DNA of 64,000 bases from Anarhynchus alexandrinus (taxonomy: Eukaryota > Chordata > Aves > Charadriiformes > Charadriidae). The first letter of the stretch is position 1. Every line of letters begins with the position of its first letter. Below the pieces are notes generated by a model, which did no database searches, was not told the DNA's origin, and saw nothing but the letters and a program-made list of their open reading frames with translations. Shown one piece after another: positions 26,040-38,200 of the stretch. The DNA lies in NCBI GenBank assembly GCA_008711295.1, contig VUYV01000015.1, positions 1,755,054 to 1,819,053 on the forward strand, in the 5' to 3' direction. A program made the position numbers and the translations under genes.

Positions 26040-26530
26040 TAAAGGGGAGGAGGGTGTGAGTAGGGATTGGACTGGAACAGGCTATTGTGGCAGACAACTG
26101 TAACGCAAGGAAGTGCCCATGGCACATTTTAGTCACTTATTTACGGAAACCATGAAATGATACTGTACGAATGCTGGAGAGGGACCACAACAGCAAATTT
26201 TGTGGCATTTTCTGTACATAGCCATGGACTGATGCTCCAGTGACTCATTCACATGGCTTTTTTCCAGATCTGATAATATCCTGGACTCTGAGCAACTCTC
26301 CTAGCTATGCAGAGCTTTTTTTTTCTTCTCAAACATATTTCATGCACCTTTGTGCATAACATAACATTGCTGTATATGTAACTGCCTATTCTAGATCTCT
26401 ATCCACCGTTTCTATCCTTTGCTTACGTTTGCCTTGGCTTACGATCCTATCAGGTGCTGAAAGCTAAGCAGGACTGATCCAGCAGGACGGGTCATCGCTT
26501 GAAAGGGAAAACTCTGATTAAAGCTGAGTG
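26040..26530 (+). repeat. Diverged repeat or duplication, copy B, with 5S-rRNA-like 3' module
   Basis: This is the partner of 8680-9170 in the same orientation and of the same length. The 5S-like module at about 26421-26530 starts GCTTACG and keeps a perfect AGCTAAGCAGG (26462-26472), the 5S A-box region, better than copy A. Copy A in turn better keeps the CTGGT...ACTTGG...GAGAC part. The two copies together therefore point to a 5S-derived ancestor. Confidence 0.55.
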
Positions 26531-26805
26531 GTGACAGCATCTGGGGAGGGATGCGCTCCTTTCAGACAGACAGCTGGTTGGGTGGGACACGGGGTGTGGG
26601 AGCACCATCTTTGTTATATATTTGACTTGTGGTCGTCCAAGTCAATCACCAGCTGACACTGTAGGACTCTTCCACGGGATTTGCAGTTTTCTTCCAGGTG
26701 GTGTGTTGTCAGCAGGCAGGGAGAAATTCATGGGCATCAGGGCTGCTTTCACCAAAGGGTATCTCTTCATTCCAAGAAATAGATGGGTATTGGGTTTGCT
26801 AATGT

Positions 26806-27290
26806 CATAGAATCATAGAATAGTTTGCATTGGAAGGGACCTTTAAAGGTCATCTGGTGCAGCGGCCCAGCAATGAGCAGGGACATCTTCAACTAGACCA
26901 AGTTGCTCAGAGCCTTATCAACCTGACTTTGAATGTTTCCAGGGATGGGGCACCTACCACCTCTCCAGGCAACCCATTGCAGTGTTCCACCACCCTCATC
27001 ATAAAGAAGATCTTCATTATATCTAGTCTAAATCTACTCTCTCATAGTTTAAAGCCATTACCCCTTGTCCTATCACTACAGGCCCTACTAGAAAGTTTGT
27101 CCCTATCTTTCCTGTAGCCCCCTTTAAGTATTGAAAGGGCACAATAAGGTCTCCCTGGAGCCTTCTCTTCTGCAGGCTGAATGACCGCAACTGTCTCAGC
27201 TTGTCCTTATAGGAGAGGAGTTCCATCCCTCTGATCACGTTTGTGGCCCTCCTCTGGACCCGCTCCAACAGGTCCATGTCTTTCCTGTGC
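26806..27290 (-). mobile_element. CR1 LINE 3' fragment, minus strand
   Basis: It begins at CATAGAATCATAGAATAG, the reverse complement of the CR1 terminal octamers, followed by GGAAGGGACCTTTAAAGGTCAT. On the minus strand the translation includes LLERVQRRATNVIRGMELLS and LRSFSLQKRRLQGDLI, the conserved CR1 C-terminal region. It is 5'-truncated. Confidence 0.93.
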
Positions 27291-28477
27291 TATTACAGAC
27301 ATGTAAACAGACTACTCTAGGCTTTGACCCTGGGTTACAGATTAGGGTCAGTCTGTTAAGAAATTAAAGGTGATTATGATTTATTAACCTCCATTTCTCT
27401 GTCTTGAGTTATCTTATTATCCCGTTAGCAAGTATGAATCAACAAATGCAAATTACGAACATGTTTTTTTCCTTGGTGCCGACAACCTAGAACAAAACAT
27501 GTTTTTGTCACTACTGGCTCATATCTTGCTCTGTGCAGATGCTGATTAGGGCAGGATGTCTTCCATCAGGTTGTTGCCTACGGGTACAAGGTGTTTGTGA
27601 TGGATTATTTTGGCAGTGCTTCCAAACAAGTCAGAGTCCAGGAAACATGGGCTAATTGTACAACTGAAGTAACAACTAACCAGAACTTCTCCAAAGCTCT
27701 TGAACAAACACATGCTTTGAGAGTTCAGCTGCAGTCCAAGGAGACTGTTATGAAGCTAGGCATCTGTCTTCCCCTATACCACCCTGTGGGTACATACAAT
27801 AAGCATGCTGTACCCCACAAAATTGTCGGTCATGAGATTTACTTTTTGCTTCTTCTAAGGTGGTTGCAGGTGTGGGCTTAAGAGAGGTCTTGTAAGCTCA
27901 GGGGATTTTGTTCACGTCCCAAATTTTCAGGCACCACCAGCATAAGGGAATGGGTGGCTGGATGGGACATGGCAAACCCCATGGCACTTGCAAGGGAGTG
28001 AGGCCCTGCTCCAAAACTCCTTTGCCCAGACCGCAGCTCGCACATGGACCAGGGACCAGACTAGCTAGGAGAAAGAAAGGTGTGAGTCCTCACCCTGGGC
28101 ACAGTGGAGGGAGCCCAGGAGAATCCTGCAATGCTCCCATGGCTCTGGCGCTGCTTTTTCTCCCCCAAGCTCTTGCTAACAGTGTTGTGTGACTGCGGTG
28201 CGGTGGTGCCATGTCCAAAGGTGCTGTCTCATGGGGCTGTGCAGAAGGGACAAGCGCAGGAGGCGAGATGGTGCCTGTGCAGGAGAGGAGGCAGGCGAGC
28301 AGCAAGCAGGCTCTCTGCTCTGTTAGCTCGCGTTCCCCCGTGAAGCACTGTACAAACAGCAGAGGCAATAAAACATGAGATAAACAAGACAAAGTCAGTT
28401 GTTTACTGCCCTAAAGCAGGGCACGATTGTTCCCCATGGCAAGTTTTCAAGTACCTTTTGCTTCTAGTCTGCTTTTA
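27291..28477. other. Intergenic DNA, nothing recognised
   Basis: Short frames only. The segment just before 28478 may be an extension of the duplicated unit shared with 19.6 kb, but the similarity fades. Confidence 0.4.
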
Positions 28478-28650
28478 AATGACGCATGTGATGTGGCTTC
28501 CTCCAGCTCCTGGGGGAAAGGAGAAGGGAGATTCTAGCACACTGCAATAGATCTCCCTCTCCTAAAGCTTTTGCTGTATCTAAAATGCCATTGAATTGCT
28601 GCACTGTGGTGGGCATTACAGTGAGTGCTCTGGTGAGCAGAGGGAGCTGT
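28478..28650 (+). repeat. Diverged duplicated segment, copy 2
   Basis: This is the partner of 19686-19860 in the same orientation, with similarity spread over about 170 bases and small gaps. No coding sense was found in either copy. Confidence 0.55.
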
Positions 28651-31600
28651 TCTGCCGGCTTGACAGTGCGTGTGAAGGACACTCCTACCTGCTATTATGA
28701 CCTCTGGTATCACCAGTGGTGAAGTGGAAGCTGAGACATGTGTGTCCTCTGCTGTCCTGGGAATGGGAGAGGTTGCTATCTGCACTGCACAGAGGAGAGA
28801 GCAAGGAGGAGATGGATGACTCAGGATGACCCAGGGGCTGATGGCACTTCCAGCACTAAACTGGGGCAGGTGTTTTAGTAAGGATCACGCAGCACGCTGT
28901 AAGCAATTGCGAATGTATCCTCTGCCCACCCCAAGCTGCTTCTGAATGAGGTGTCTTGGTCACACCCTGGGGATGGGGAACTGGTCAGGGAGGAGAAGTG
29001 GATGCTTGGGACTCACACTGGGGAGCCGCAGAGCTGGGAATATATTTCAAGTATTCTCATGTCATCTCAGGACAACTGAGCAATTCAAGAACACGCTAGT
29101 AAAGGCTGCTAGTCTTCTGTTCCTGTGACTGAAGTGGTGACTGTCCTGTTCCACTGGACACCACAGTCAGCCAGGCAGTGGTCACTGAGAGAGTTTGGAC
29201 CCATGGAGGAGATCCTAGGTGTGATGGGAGAACAGTGTGTGATCACAACAAATGTATTTCCCTGGAATTATTTTACCATCTCCAAAAATTCACAGCTCAG
29301 GGACCACTTGCGATACAGAGGTGTCCATGTTTAATAGCCATGGGTGGATTTTCACCTTCATGAATTTGTATAACCACCTTTAGATCCCTTTTCAGCACCT
29401 GCAGCATCCTGTGTCAAGGAATCCTAGAGGTGTAACCGAATGCCTGAAAAGCAGTTTGAGCTTATTGTGAGTGTGAGCAGTCAAAGCCATGTGAGCAAAG
29501 CAACATATTTCCCAGTAGAGTCTATGAATTGGACTGGCTGCTCCTGTAGGTGAGAGCTCCAGCCAGGCACTTACTGTGCTTAATGCTGCAGTTTGACACA
29601 TGCATGAACATGTCAGGTGCAAAAATCAATATTTGAGCTTCACAGACCTGTTGCGATTTGTGTATATGTTGTCCTTGTGGCAGAGACTGGAGGCTGTGTT
29701 GCGATCAGAGGCCCATCACGTTGGGTCCTGTGCAAATACCCCCCGAGGAGGTTCCAGAGATCTCTAACTAGTTCACGCCAGGAGTGAGGGATAGACCCTC
29801 TGCCCTTCTCATGAGATTATAAATAAATTGGTGATATGGATGTGTGTGCTCTGTGTCTGTGTAAAAACAAACATAGGGACAATAAAGGCCAGTGACAATA
29901 TTTAGTATTTGCCATGGGTTAGGAACATCTGCACTGCTGGTGATGGCTGATGTATGGTGGCATGTGCTTTGGGAAATAGACTACATGTTGGTGCTTTGCT
30001 TAATATGAGCTGATTGATGAAGTTGGCGCTTCTTCTGTCTTGTAGGACTTGTGCTGGGAAACTGCATGAGCAAGGAAAACTGACTTTGTTCAGGTGACAC
30101 CAGAGGACGGATTTTTGGTTTCTCTGGGTCAATAAATTTTCACATAGGAACTGATAAGATGGGAATGCCCAGGGAGACATCCAGATCTACCACACCTGGC
30201 CCCTCTTTGCTGTCTCCCAAAACAGCACAGGAGAGGCCAAAGAGGCTGGGGAGGCATGAACATGACAGGGTTCGTCCGATAATGGAGCAAACCTCCACCC
30301 CCACTGAAATGCCTGTGGGGCTCCTTGGGGCCCCAGGAGAGGCTGGGCAGCATCTGAGGGGATTTGCGCACGTGTCTGCAAGGAATTTGTGGCATCTCCT
30401 CCCCACCATGATAGCAGGAGCTTATCTGGGGTTTCCTTTGGATGCCTTCACGTCTGCGCCAGCGGCAGCCTTCTGGGTTGGAGCCGCTTGGTTCTGACAA
30501 AGCTGACCCAGCTGCCTGCATCCTGGCTTTCTTCTTCCCTGAAGAGAAAGCAAGGGCAAATCCCACGTGGCAGGCGTTGCTCGCTGCCGATGTGAGTCAT
30601 GCCATCCGCTGGATGGTCTTTGGACACCCTGTGGCATGTGTGATATGGGAGAACACAGTCATGTGGCTGACACCTGGGGTTTGGGTAGTTCACTGATTAC
30701 ACATATGGATACTGATCAGTGTCACCAGTTGGTTCCTCACCCCACAAAGTGTCTGTATCGCAGCTAGCAGTGAAGATGGTTCATCTACGGGTTTAGCATC
30801 ATCTCTTGAAGGGTTTATATGTGTAGCTTATGTGAGTGGCATGCATGGGTGCAGCCCACCCTTAAACACCTGGTGGCTGTGAAGGACTGCGTCGGCTATT
30901 GGCTCAGCCTTTCTCCAGCAGTGCAGAGGGAGCTGGCATGGCTGTGTTCATGTTGTTGTCCCCTGCTCTGGTTTTGCCCTTTGGGACTGTTAACACAGGC
31001 TCATCCTTTTTTGGTGCTGCACAGGGGGATACTGGGCTGCCAGGTCCTGCAGAGTGTCCTGGAGTGTCTGGAGGAGGGGTGAAGCAGAAGAGATGGAATG
31101 AATTGAAGCACGAGGGGTTTTGTTGGTGGCACCATTTGTAAGAGCGAACTCATTGCATCCTGAGGGGAGGACACAGCCATGCTGTGCTGTCTCTTGTGTG
31201 CGGTCAGAGGCAGGAAAATGTTCAGATCAGCGTGCTGACTTCATCAGACTCTGCCACTTCAGGACCTCATTGAATTCACCCAGTGCCTCCCCTCCAGCCT
31301 GCAGCTTTTCCTCTTTAATCTCTCCTTTCAGAGTGTGGGTGTTCACTCTCCTCCAGGAGAAAGGCTGGCTCCTCTTATCCTGGGTGATGATGTCCTGTGA
31401 GCCCTGTGGTTTCCCCGGATTTCACCTTATCTGTGGATTGAAAGCAGACCTGAGCAGGCGGCTCAAAGGTCTGCAGGAGCATTTGCACCCACAGAACCCA
31501 CTGCTGTCTACCTGACTCTGGGGGAGCCCCGTGGCGGGGTCCCAGGGCAGGCAGGGAGATGCTCCCACACACAGGGACACTGTGGGAGCCTGGCTCTGAG

Positions 31601-32040
31601 CTGGTCAGGAGAAAGGATGCTCATGGGTCAGGGACAGGGCAGGGAATGGGAGATGACAGCAGATGAGGAGCTGATAGGGCCTCGGTGGAAATCCCAGAGG
31701 TACCCCAAGTCTCTTGTGGGACCTGAGGTGCCCCTCTGTGTTTCTCTCTCTGTTAAATTTCATGGGTTGTGCACGGGGGAGTTTTTCCATGGCTTTGCCC
31801 AGATGGAAGACAGTGAGGTCCCTCAAAAACCATTATGCTTTGCTGCGTATGAAAACAAACCAATCCTGTCTGGAAGTCCAGATGGAGGGCAGGAGGGGAG
31901 GGTGGCCCAGCATGGGGTGGGGTAGGTCCCTGGCCGGGGGAGCCCAGGCGCCCTGCACTCTATTGCCCAACAATGGGGCCAGCGCTGCCCCAGACAACCC
32001 CTTCCTGGACAGCCCTGCTCTGCCCCTAATGACCAACAAG
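28651..32040. other. Intergenic DNA upstream of AQP7
   Basis: No gene is recognised. 30.13-30.77 kb and 31.1-32.2 kb are richer in G+C and open in several frames on both strands, which is expected from composition rather than coding. The last part probably carries AQP7 control elements. Confidence 0.4.
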
Positions 32041-32044
32041 AGCC

Positions 32045-32051
32045 ATATAAT
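32045..32051 (+). promoter_or_regulatory. AQP7: Candidate TATA box for AQP7 exon 1
   Basis: An ATATAAT stretch lies about 135 bases before the proposed first ATG in locally G+C-rich sequence. A start about 30 bases downstream would give a 100-base 5' leader. This rests on position and motif only. Confidence 0.3.
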
Positions 32052-32183
32052 TCCCCTCCTGCTGACACTGCCGCCTCGCGGATTACCTCCAGCTGAGCGA
32101 GCTTTAGCAGTCTGGGGCAGTGAGGCACCATAGTCCTGGGGAGCGGAGCAGAGGGCTGCTGACCGGACCAGGATCCCACCATC

Positions 32184-32236
32184 ATGCCACCACATCCCTC
32201 TGCCGATCACGCTGGCTCCAACGTCTGCCCACCATG
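32184..32236 (+). CDS. AQP7: AQP7 proposed first coding exon
   Basis: ATG in the context ACCATCATGC opens 17 codons plus two bases, ending ACCATG/GTAAGA, a good donor. The two leftover bases join the single phase base at the start of the exon at 36126 (acceptor TGTCACAACAG) to give Trp. The following [13 protein letters not shown] resembles the N-terminal RRSTRGSKM region of human AQP7. No other open, phase-compatible start was noticed upstream of 36126. Confidence 0.55.
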
Positions 32237-35200
32237 GTAAGACCTAGCCTGGTTTCACTGGAAAGGAGCATGTGCAGGTGATGCGTCTTTGGCCAGCTTC
32301 TGGGCAGGGGGTGATGGCATGCAGGGTGAGCTGAAAGGCCGTGGAGGATGGTGTCCTGGGAATGCGGCGCTGGGTGATAGTACAGAAAGCAAAGATGTCT
32401 GCTGGGAGACAGATATCTGGAGTGTCTGCGACTCAGTGTCTGCCACCTGTAAAGGAGAGGGTGAGATAGACCATGAATGTTAAATGTGAGACCACAGGGT
32501 GTGGGCGGTTTAGGTATGCTGAGTGGGGTGTGTCCTGGGCAGCTAAGGTCATACCAGTGGTGTACTGGTCTCTCTGACCTGGCCTTGCTTCCTAAAACTG
32601 CCTGGAGATGTCTCAGTGCCACGTTCATTTGGTCTGATGGAGGAGCAAACTGTCCTCATCCATGGTGAGGAGCTCCTCTGCTGTGCTGTCTGCTTACGCT
32701 CCTCTCAGCCTCTGCGGAGCAGTTAATGCTTCACCAGCAGGGCTGAAGCTAGTGGAGTGGCAATGTTCCAACTGTTGATTAGCGCAATTAAGAGATAAAT
32801 GAGCTCCTGGGTGCAGAGGAAACATGTGCACTGCCAAACTGAGCCAGAGAAGTTATTCCTTGCAGAAGCACAACTGCCCTGGAGTCCCTGGGATCTCATC
32901 CTTCGCAGGGCTGCTGCAGCAGGACCCAGGAGAGTTGTTCCCCTGACTCTTCAGTACCATAGGTATCAACACCAGCACTATTAGTGGGCTTTGACTGTGC
33001 CAGAATTTTCCTCTCCAAACAGGATTTATTACTAGTGCTGAAAGCACACCTGCCTTAGGGAAGAAAATGGGTTTGGTGTAGCAGGTGATTGCTAAATGTG
33101 CAGTGGAAAACACAGTAAAACCATTGTAGGATCAATGTTGAGTGAAGTTTCAACATGTGAGCAAGTCAAGGTAAACATCAGGAGGTGGTGCAGAGCTAAT
33201 GCTCTTCTAACAAACCTTACAGGAAAACTTTATGGGATAGCACCTGTAAGAAACGAGTTAACTCATGACTGTGATGGGGTAATGCTGGCACATGAACAAA
33301 TGGCTTCGAGAATTTGGCTGGAAATCGAAAATCTCTATTGTCCAGAGAAGCAAGTTCTGGTAACAGGGTTCCAGCAGAAATATTTGGGGCAAGAAGCACT
33401 TACCCCTAAAATCGAGACTGGTCCAGTCACAAAAGGGAGGTGGGGTCGATGCTTGTCCTGGTAGGGGACTGTATTTGGTGGCCCTAGAGATCCTCGTCAG
33501 CCCTGCAGGTAAGTGAAACCATGCAAGTATGAACAGGTGCTGTTGGGTAACTGGCAGATCTTTGCGCTCCAGCCCATGGCTGACTCACGTGGTTGGTTGG
33601 TTGTGCTCACTCAGGATCACCACATCTGGATGGAGAGAGGAGGGCACTCCAGCTCAACTGGTGGTAGATACCTCCACATGGGTGTGCACGCTGGAGCTGA
33701 TCATTCCACATCCCTGGTGCAGACACTGGAGGGAAACTGCCAGCATCCAGTGTGACTCATAGGTCTGTCCTCAGATGCTAATTTTAGGTGGGGATGAACT
33801 GCCCTTTGGAGACGCCTGGTTTTCTCTGCTGGTTATAAAGTGGAGGGTGACAGGCGCATGCTCACACATTTCAGTTTTGTGTGCTGTCAGAGCAGTAGTG
33901 GTGCTCTGCCCTACAGGACTCATAGAAAGATGTCTTTTGTTGTTGTTATACTCCTTGAACATTGGCAGATCATCTTTCTTTAACGTATAAAAATACCCAG
34001 AGGAACCCTAAAACTTAAGTGTTCTCACATTTTCAGCAGCCCACAGAGAAACCCATCTGAATACTTTTAAGGGAGAAGTTAATGTCTCAGTGCCATCTTG
34101 TGGAATGACCTGTGTAAATGGACGAGCAGTGGCAAGAGGCACATCCAGTGATCCCTGATGCCATCTTAGAAGCATGCTGGAGTTTTAGGGAACTTGGTGG
34201 TAATATTGGGATTATGCTTCAAATATTATCACCAAACCAAAGATTTCTATTGCAAACTGGGACTGCCTTTTTCCCTGAGAAGACTGCAAGTCAATGGGAC
34301 CCTGGTGTTCCCACAAGTTACCTGTCCATTTTTCAGCCCAAATTAGAAAATGGAGATGCCTACAGTTAATAGTTGAATGCAGGAGACAAAGCCTTTCAGA
34401 GACACAGCAGCTTTCTTGTTTGCCCACATGGGAGGAATCCACTTGGAAGGCTCCCTGAGATCTGGGAGTGAAAAACTAAGATGTAAGTCCAGTTGTGGGG
34501 GATACTGACCCAGTCACACTTGCTCCATTTGAGAAAGGCTGTGAGATCTCCTATACACGCTGATGCCAGGACCTCAGCTTTACACGTCAGCTGGAAATTA
34601 CTATGTGCACAAGAAACTTGAGGCTCTTGTCACCACCCTGACCTGGTTCTCCAAGGCCCGTGTTTGTGTGCTCCACCAATAAACATTTGCATGGCAGAGA
34701 AAGAAATGACCTGGAAAAATTTATTGGCCACTTTTTCTGTGCCACAGCATGGCTCACGGACTCATAGGAGAAAAAACCCTTCCCACCTAGAAATATGCTG
34801 TAGGAACAGCCTTGCCAGCAGCGTGATTATCATCCTCCATGATTAGATGCTCCTGACTATCTATCAGTGACAGACTAATAAATTACTGCATATTTAGCCA
34901 AGCACTCACTGAGGTCGATAGCTAATCTGTCACTGGAGGAGGGCTTGCCCCAGTCCATAAAACCCTTCCCTGCCACAAGACAGACAATTGTCTATGGAGC
35001 AAGGAGAAGAATCGTCTTCCCATGTTCTTCCATATAGCTGCTTAGTGTCCTGTGGGTGAAAGAAAATCTCATGAACTTTTGCAACACGGAAGTGCCAGAT
35101 GGAGGCAACATCAGGGGCAGCCTGAGCAGAGCACTACGTCCCCATTGGGGCAGCTGCTGGTGACCCCTGAAGAGCTGTGCACTGTGTCCCCTCCAGAGCC

Positions 35201-38200
35201 ACACCGAGAAGCCGCAGCGGATTGAGAGGAAGGTGAAGAAAACCAGCAACGAACCAGACAAGGCTCTCAGAAATAGGTCTTCAGCGTTCAGTGGGTTTAA
35301 GTTTTTCAGTGATTAAGCAAAGGTATTAGAACCTTTTCACAGTGGCTAGGTAAGAACACCTGGTGAGGAGGGAGATAAGCAGAGGGAATCAGGAGATGGA
35401 GGAGGAATCAGGACAGTGAGGGCTTTGCTCTGGCAGCCAGATGAGATTGAAGGTCTCTGGGGACCATTCCTGAGACTGGTCTCACCTTGCCCCACATAAG
35501 AGGACAGACTGGGGGGCTGGTGGGGAGGGTGTCTGCTGGTGATGAGAGCTGTGGGCACAGGAGCATTCAGCAAAAGCAAATATTCAACCTGTGGCATTGC
35601 TCAAGGCTTTGTGCTCTTCCTGGCTGCAGACAGCGGTGCACACCAGCTCCAGGCAGAGCATCCTCACCACGGGCTGGGCATCCAAGTAGTCCCGCAAAGC
35701 ACAGGCAAATGGTCCTAATCCCACCTGCTAAAAAAAAAATAAAAATGGCACCAAGCCACTAGCCAGTGGGTTACAATGCAGAGCACAGCCAAAATTCTTG
35801 TTCAGAGCCTGTGGAAAAGGTTGTGGAGAAAGACAGAGGTATTAGGAGCACACCAAGGCTATTTATAGCTCCACCACTCTGGAGATAGGCTGCTCCCGGG
35901 CAGAGGCGCAGAGTTTGCAGTGCTCCAGTAGCAAAAATATTGCATCCTTACCATATAGTTTTAAAAGGATGGCATGGTGTATGTGGAAAGACTTTGAAGC
36001 TAGCTGCTACTTTATTGGCTTGTTCATCGTTAACCAAATGAATGAAGGTGTCTGGGGGTGAAGGGAGGGTGCCAAGTTTCAAAGGGTAACTTAGCTCAGC
36101 GCAATGAAGTGTGCTGTCACAACAGGAGCTCCCGTGGCTGCAGGCTGGAGCCGGAGAGCAAAATGCTGGAGAAGATTCAGAAGGCGCTCACGATTCGTAG
36201 TGGCACCATGAGGGAGCTGCTGGCAGAAGCGCTGGGGATGTTCATCCTCATGGTAAGGAGGAGATGGGCCCAGGAAGTGTGTGTCTGTGCACATGAGTGT
36301 GTGTGTGTGTGCGCAGGGTGAGTGAGACAGTAATCATTTGCAGCAGCAATTTGTAAGGTCAGTGGTTTCCTACCACATCCTCGGGGTTGCTCAGCAGCTG
36401 ATTGCTGCTGCTCACCCCTCTGCTCTGGTGGGGCGGCAGCTTCCTGTCGGGTAGGCCATCTGTCAAAAACCTTCTGGAGGAAAAAAGCAATGCAGAGGGT
36501 GGGAGGTGGGTGCTGGGAGAGGATGAAGCAGGTGGGGATCAGCCGCTCTTTCAGTTCTCCTCTAGGAAAAAAAATGAGGAAGAGTCTGGTAATGAAACCA
36601 AAGAGCAGCGTTTGGTCAGATGGGCCAACACAATGCTTCTGCCAAAACCCCCTGAAACATCCCATGCAGTGAATTGAGGCTTTTCTTCCTGCTGTGCCAG
36701 AGGCAATGGTGTGGCTGGGGGGTCCTGCGTGGGTTTGGGAAGCAGACCCCGACTCCTCTATCACTGACAGCCTCTGTGAAATGAGAACAGCATTCATCCA
36801 TCTTCCTCTTGGGGTTGCCAGGGTAACGAATGCCTGTGAAAATCTCTAGAGCCACAACCCACCATTAGGAAACATAATTACTGGGTGTAAAGCATGCCAG
36901 GATTTCGCTTTTGGTTTTCTTACGCAGGCAAATGAATTGTGCTTACCTAAATTGTACAGAAACTCCCCACTTGCCTGAGGGATCTGCTTCACGCAGAAAA
37001 AGCAAAGTGGTTTTGAGCTCTTGGGCAGCTTCAGAGATGTTTTGGGAGAGGGTGAGGAAGGCTTTGCAGTCAGAATTGGTCCCTGGTGAGGGTCAGGTGC
37101 CCACCAGAACCAGAGCCTTTGTCTGTTGGACCAACATAACAAAATGAGATCCTCCCTCTGAAAAGGTCCATCAAGTGTCTGTGCCAGGTTACTGCACCTG
37201 GACGTAGTTTGCAAGTGCCGCTGGGCTGAGAGAGGACGCTTCAGACTGGATGGAGGCTGGCATGGAAGGGCTGGGGATAATCCAAATAATTCGTACTTGG
37301 AGATTTGCACAGGAGGAAGATAAGATTTGTGTAAGCACGGGGACCTTTTGACACAGCTGTCTGTACAGATAAAGGTGATTATTTTCAAGGGCAACGATGC
37401 ATGTGCAAAGGATGCTTGCTTTTTATGACATCTTATTGCACATCCACCTCCTTGAAGTTCAGTCCTTACTACACAGGTAGTTTTGCATGCACTGGAAGTC
37501 AGAGTACAGACATCTGTGACTTCTCAGCAGGAGCTGAGCAAACCATTTTCCTTTTCCATCCCCTTTGGTTTTTGGTGGTGGAAGCTTCCAGATGATAAAG
37601 ATCAAGTTTAGGGGTGTCCTGCCAGGGCTGTCTCTGGGAAGCAGCATGAGATGGAGACTTTTCTCTGCACTCTGACAGTCCAAGGCAGATTTTGGAGTCT
37701 GCAGGTCATGTTGGATCCCCACGAGGGAATAGAGCAGGACGCGCAACACTGCACATGGACCCCCATCAAGGGCTGGCTGTAAACAGCATCCAGCATCTGA
37801 ACGTAGTAGCATCCAGCATCCAACTCTTTAGCAGCCCCCGGCCCCTTACTGCAACCGGGAATGTGTCGGATGCCTCTCCGGGATGCCGGGCTGGCTGTTA
37901 GTTGGATGGCAGCACTCAGCCAGGGCCTCTTGCTTTAACAGACAGGCAGTGTTCATAAAGGAGGGAACCAGGCAGCGGGAGTAAACAGCACAAGGAGTAG
38001 GGAGGTAGGAAAAAAAAAAAAAGGCTATTTTGGGACTGTGAGAATAGAGGAAGAGACCAGAGGTTTTGATCTGTGCTGAAAAACAGAATCTCTGGCCTGT
38101 CCTGTGGTTTTTTTGAGGATAGTGCTCTTCCGCGGCAACAGCCGTGTCGTGTCTCCTCCCTGCACCTGCGCGTCCTCCTGCAAAACCTGTGCCTTATGCA

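Noticed and set aside
26421..26530. Functional 5S rRNA gene
   Set aside because: Only parts of the 5S sequence are kept, with many mismatches and gaps. It is a derived repeat, not a gene.
30129..30767. Several overlapping frames over 100 codons on both strands
   Set aside because: They are simultaneously open in many frames in G+C-rich DNA, with no domain or conserved motif; composition explains them.
33096..33464. 122-codon frame in AQP7 intron 1
   Set aside because: It has no recognisable family, no promoter or splice context, and lies within the intron between two phase-matched AQP7 exons.
36058..36162. Upstream extension of the AQP7 frame in the 36 kb exon
   Set aside because: The frame is open but starts with GTG, and an acceptor at 36125 cuts it; the extension is intron or 5' leader, not coding.
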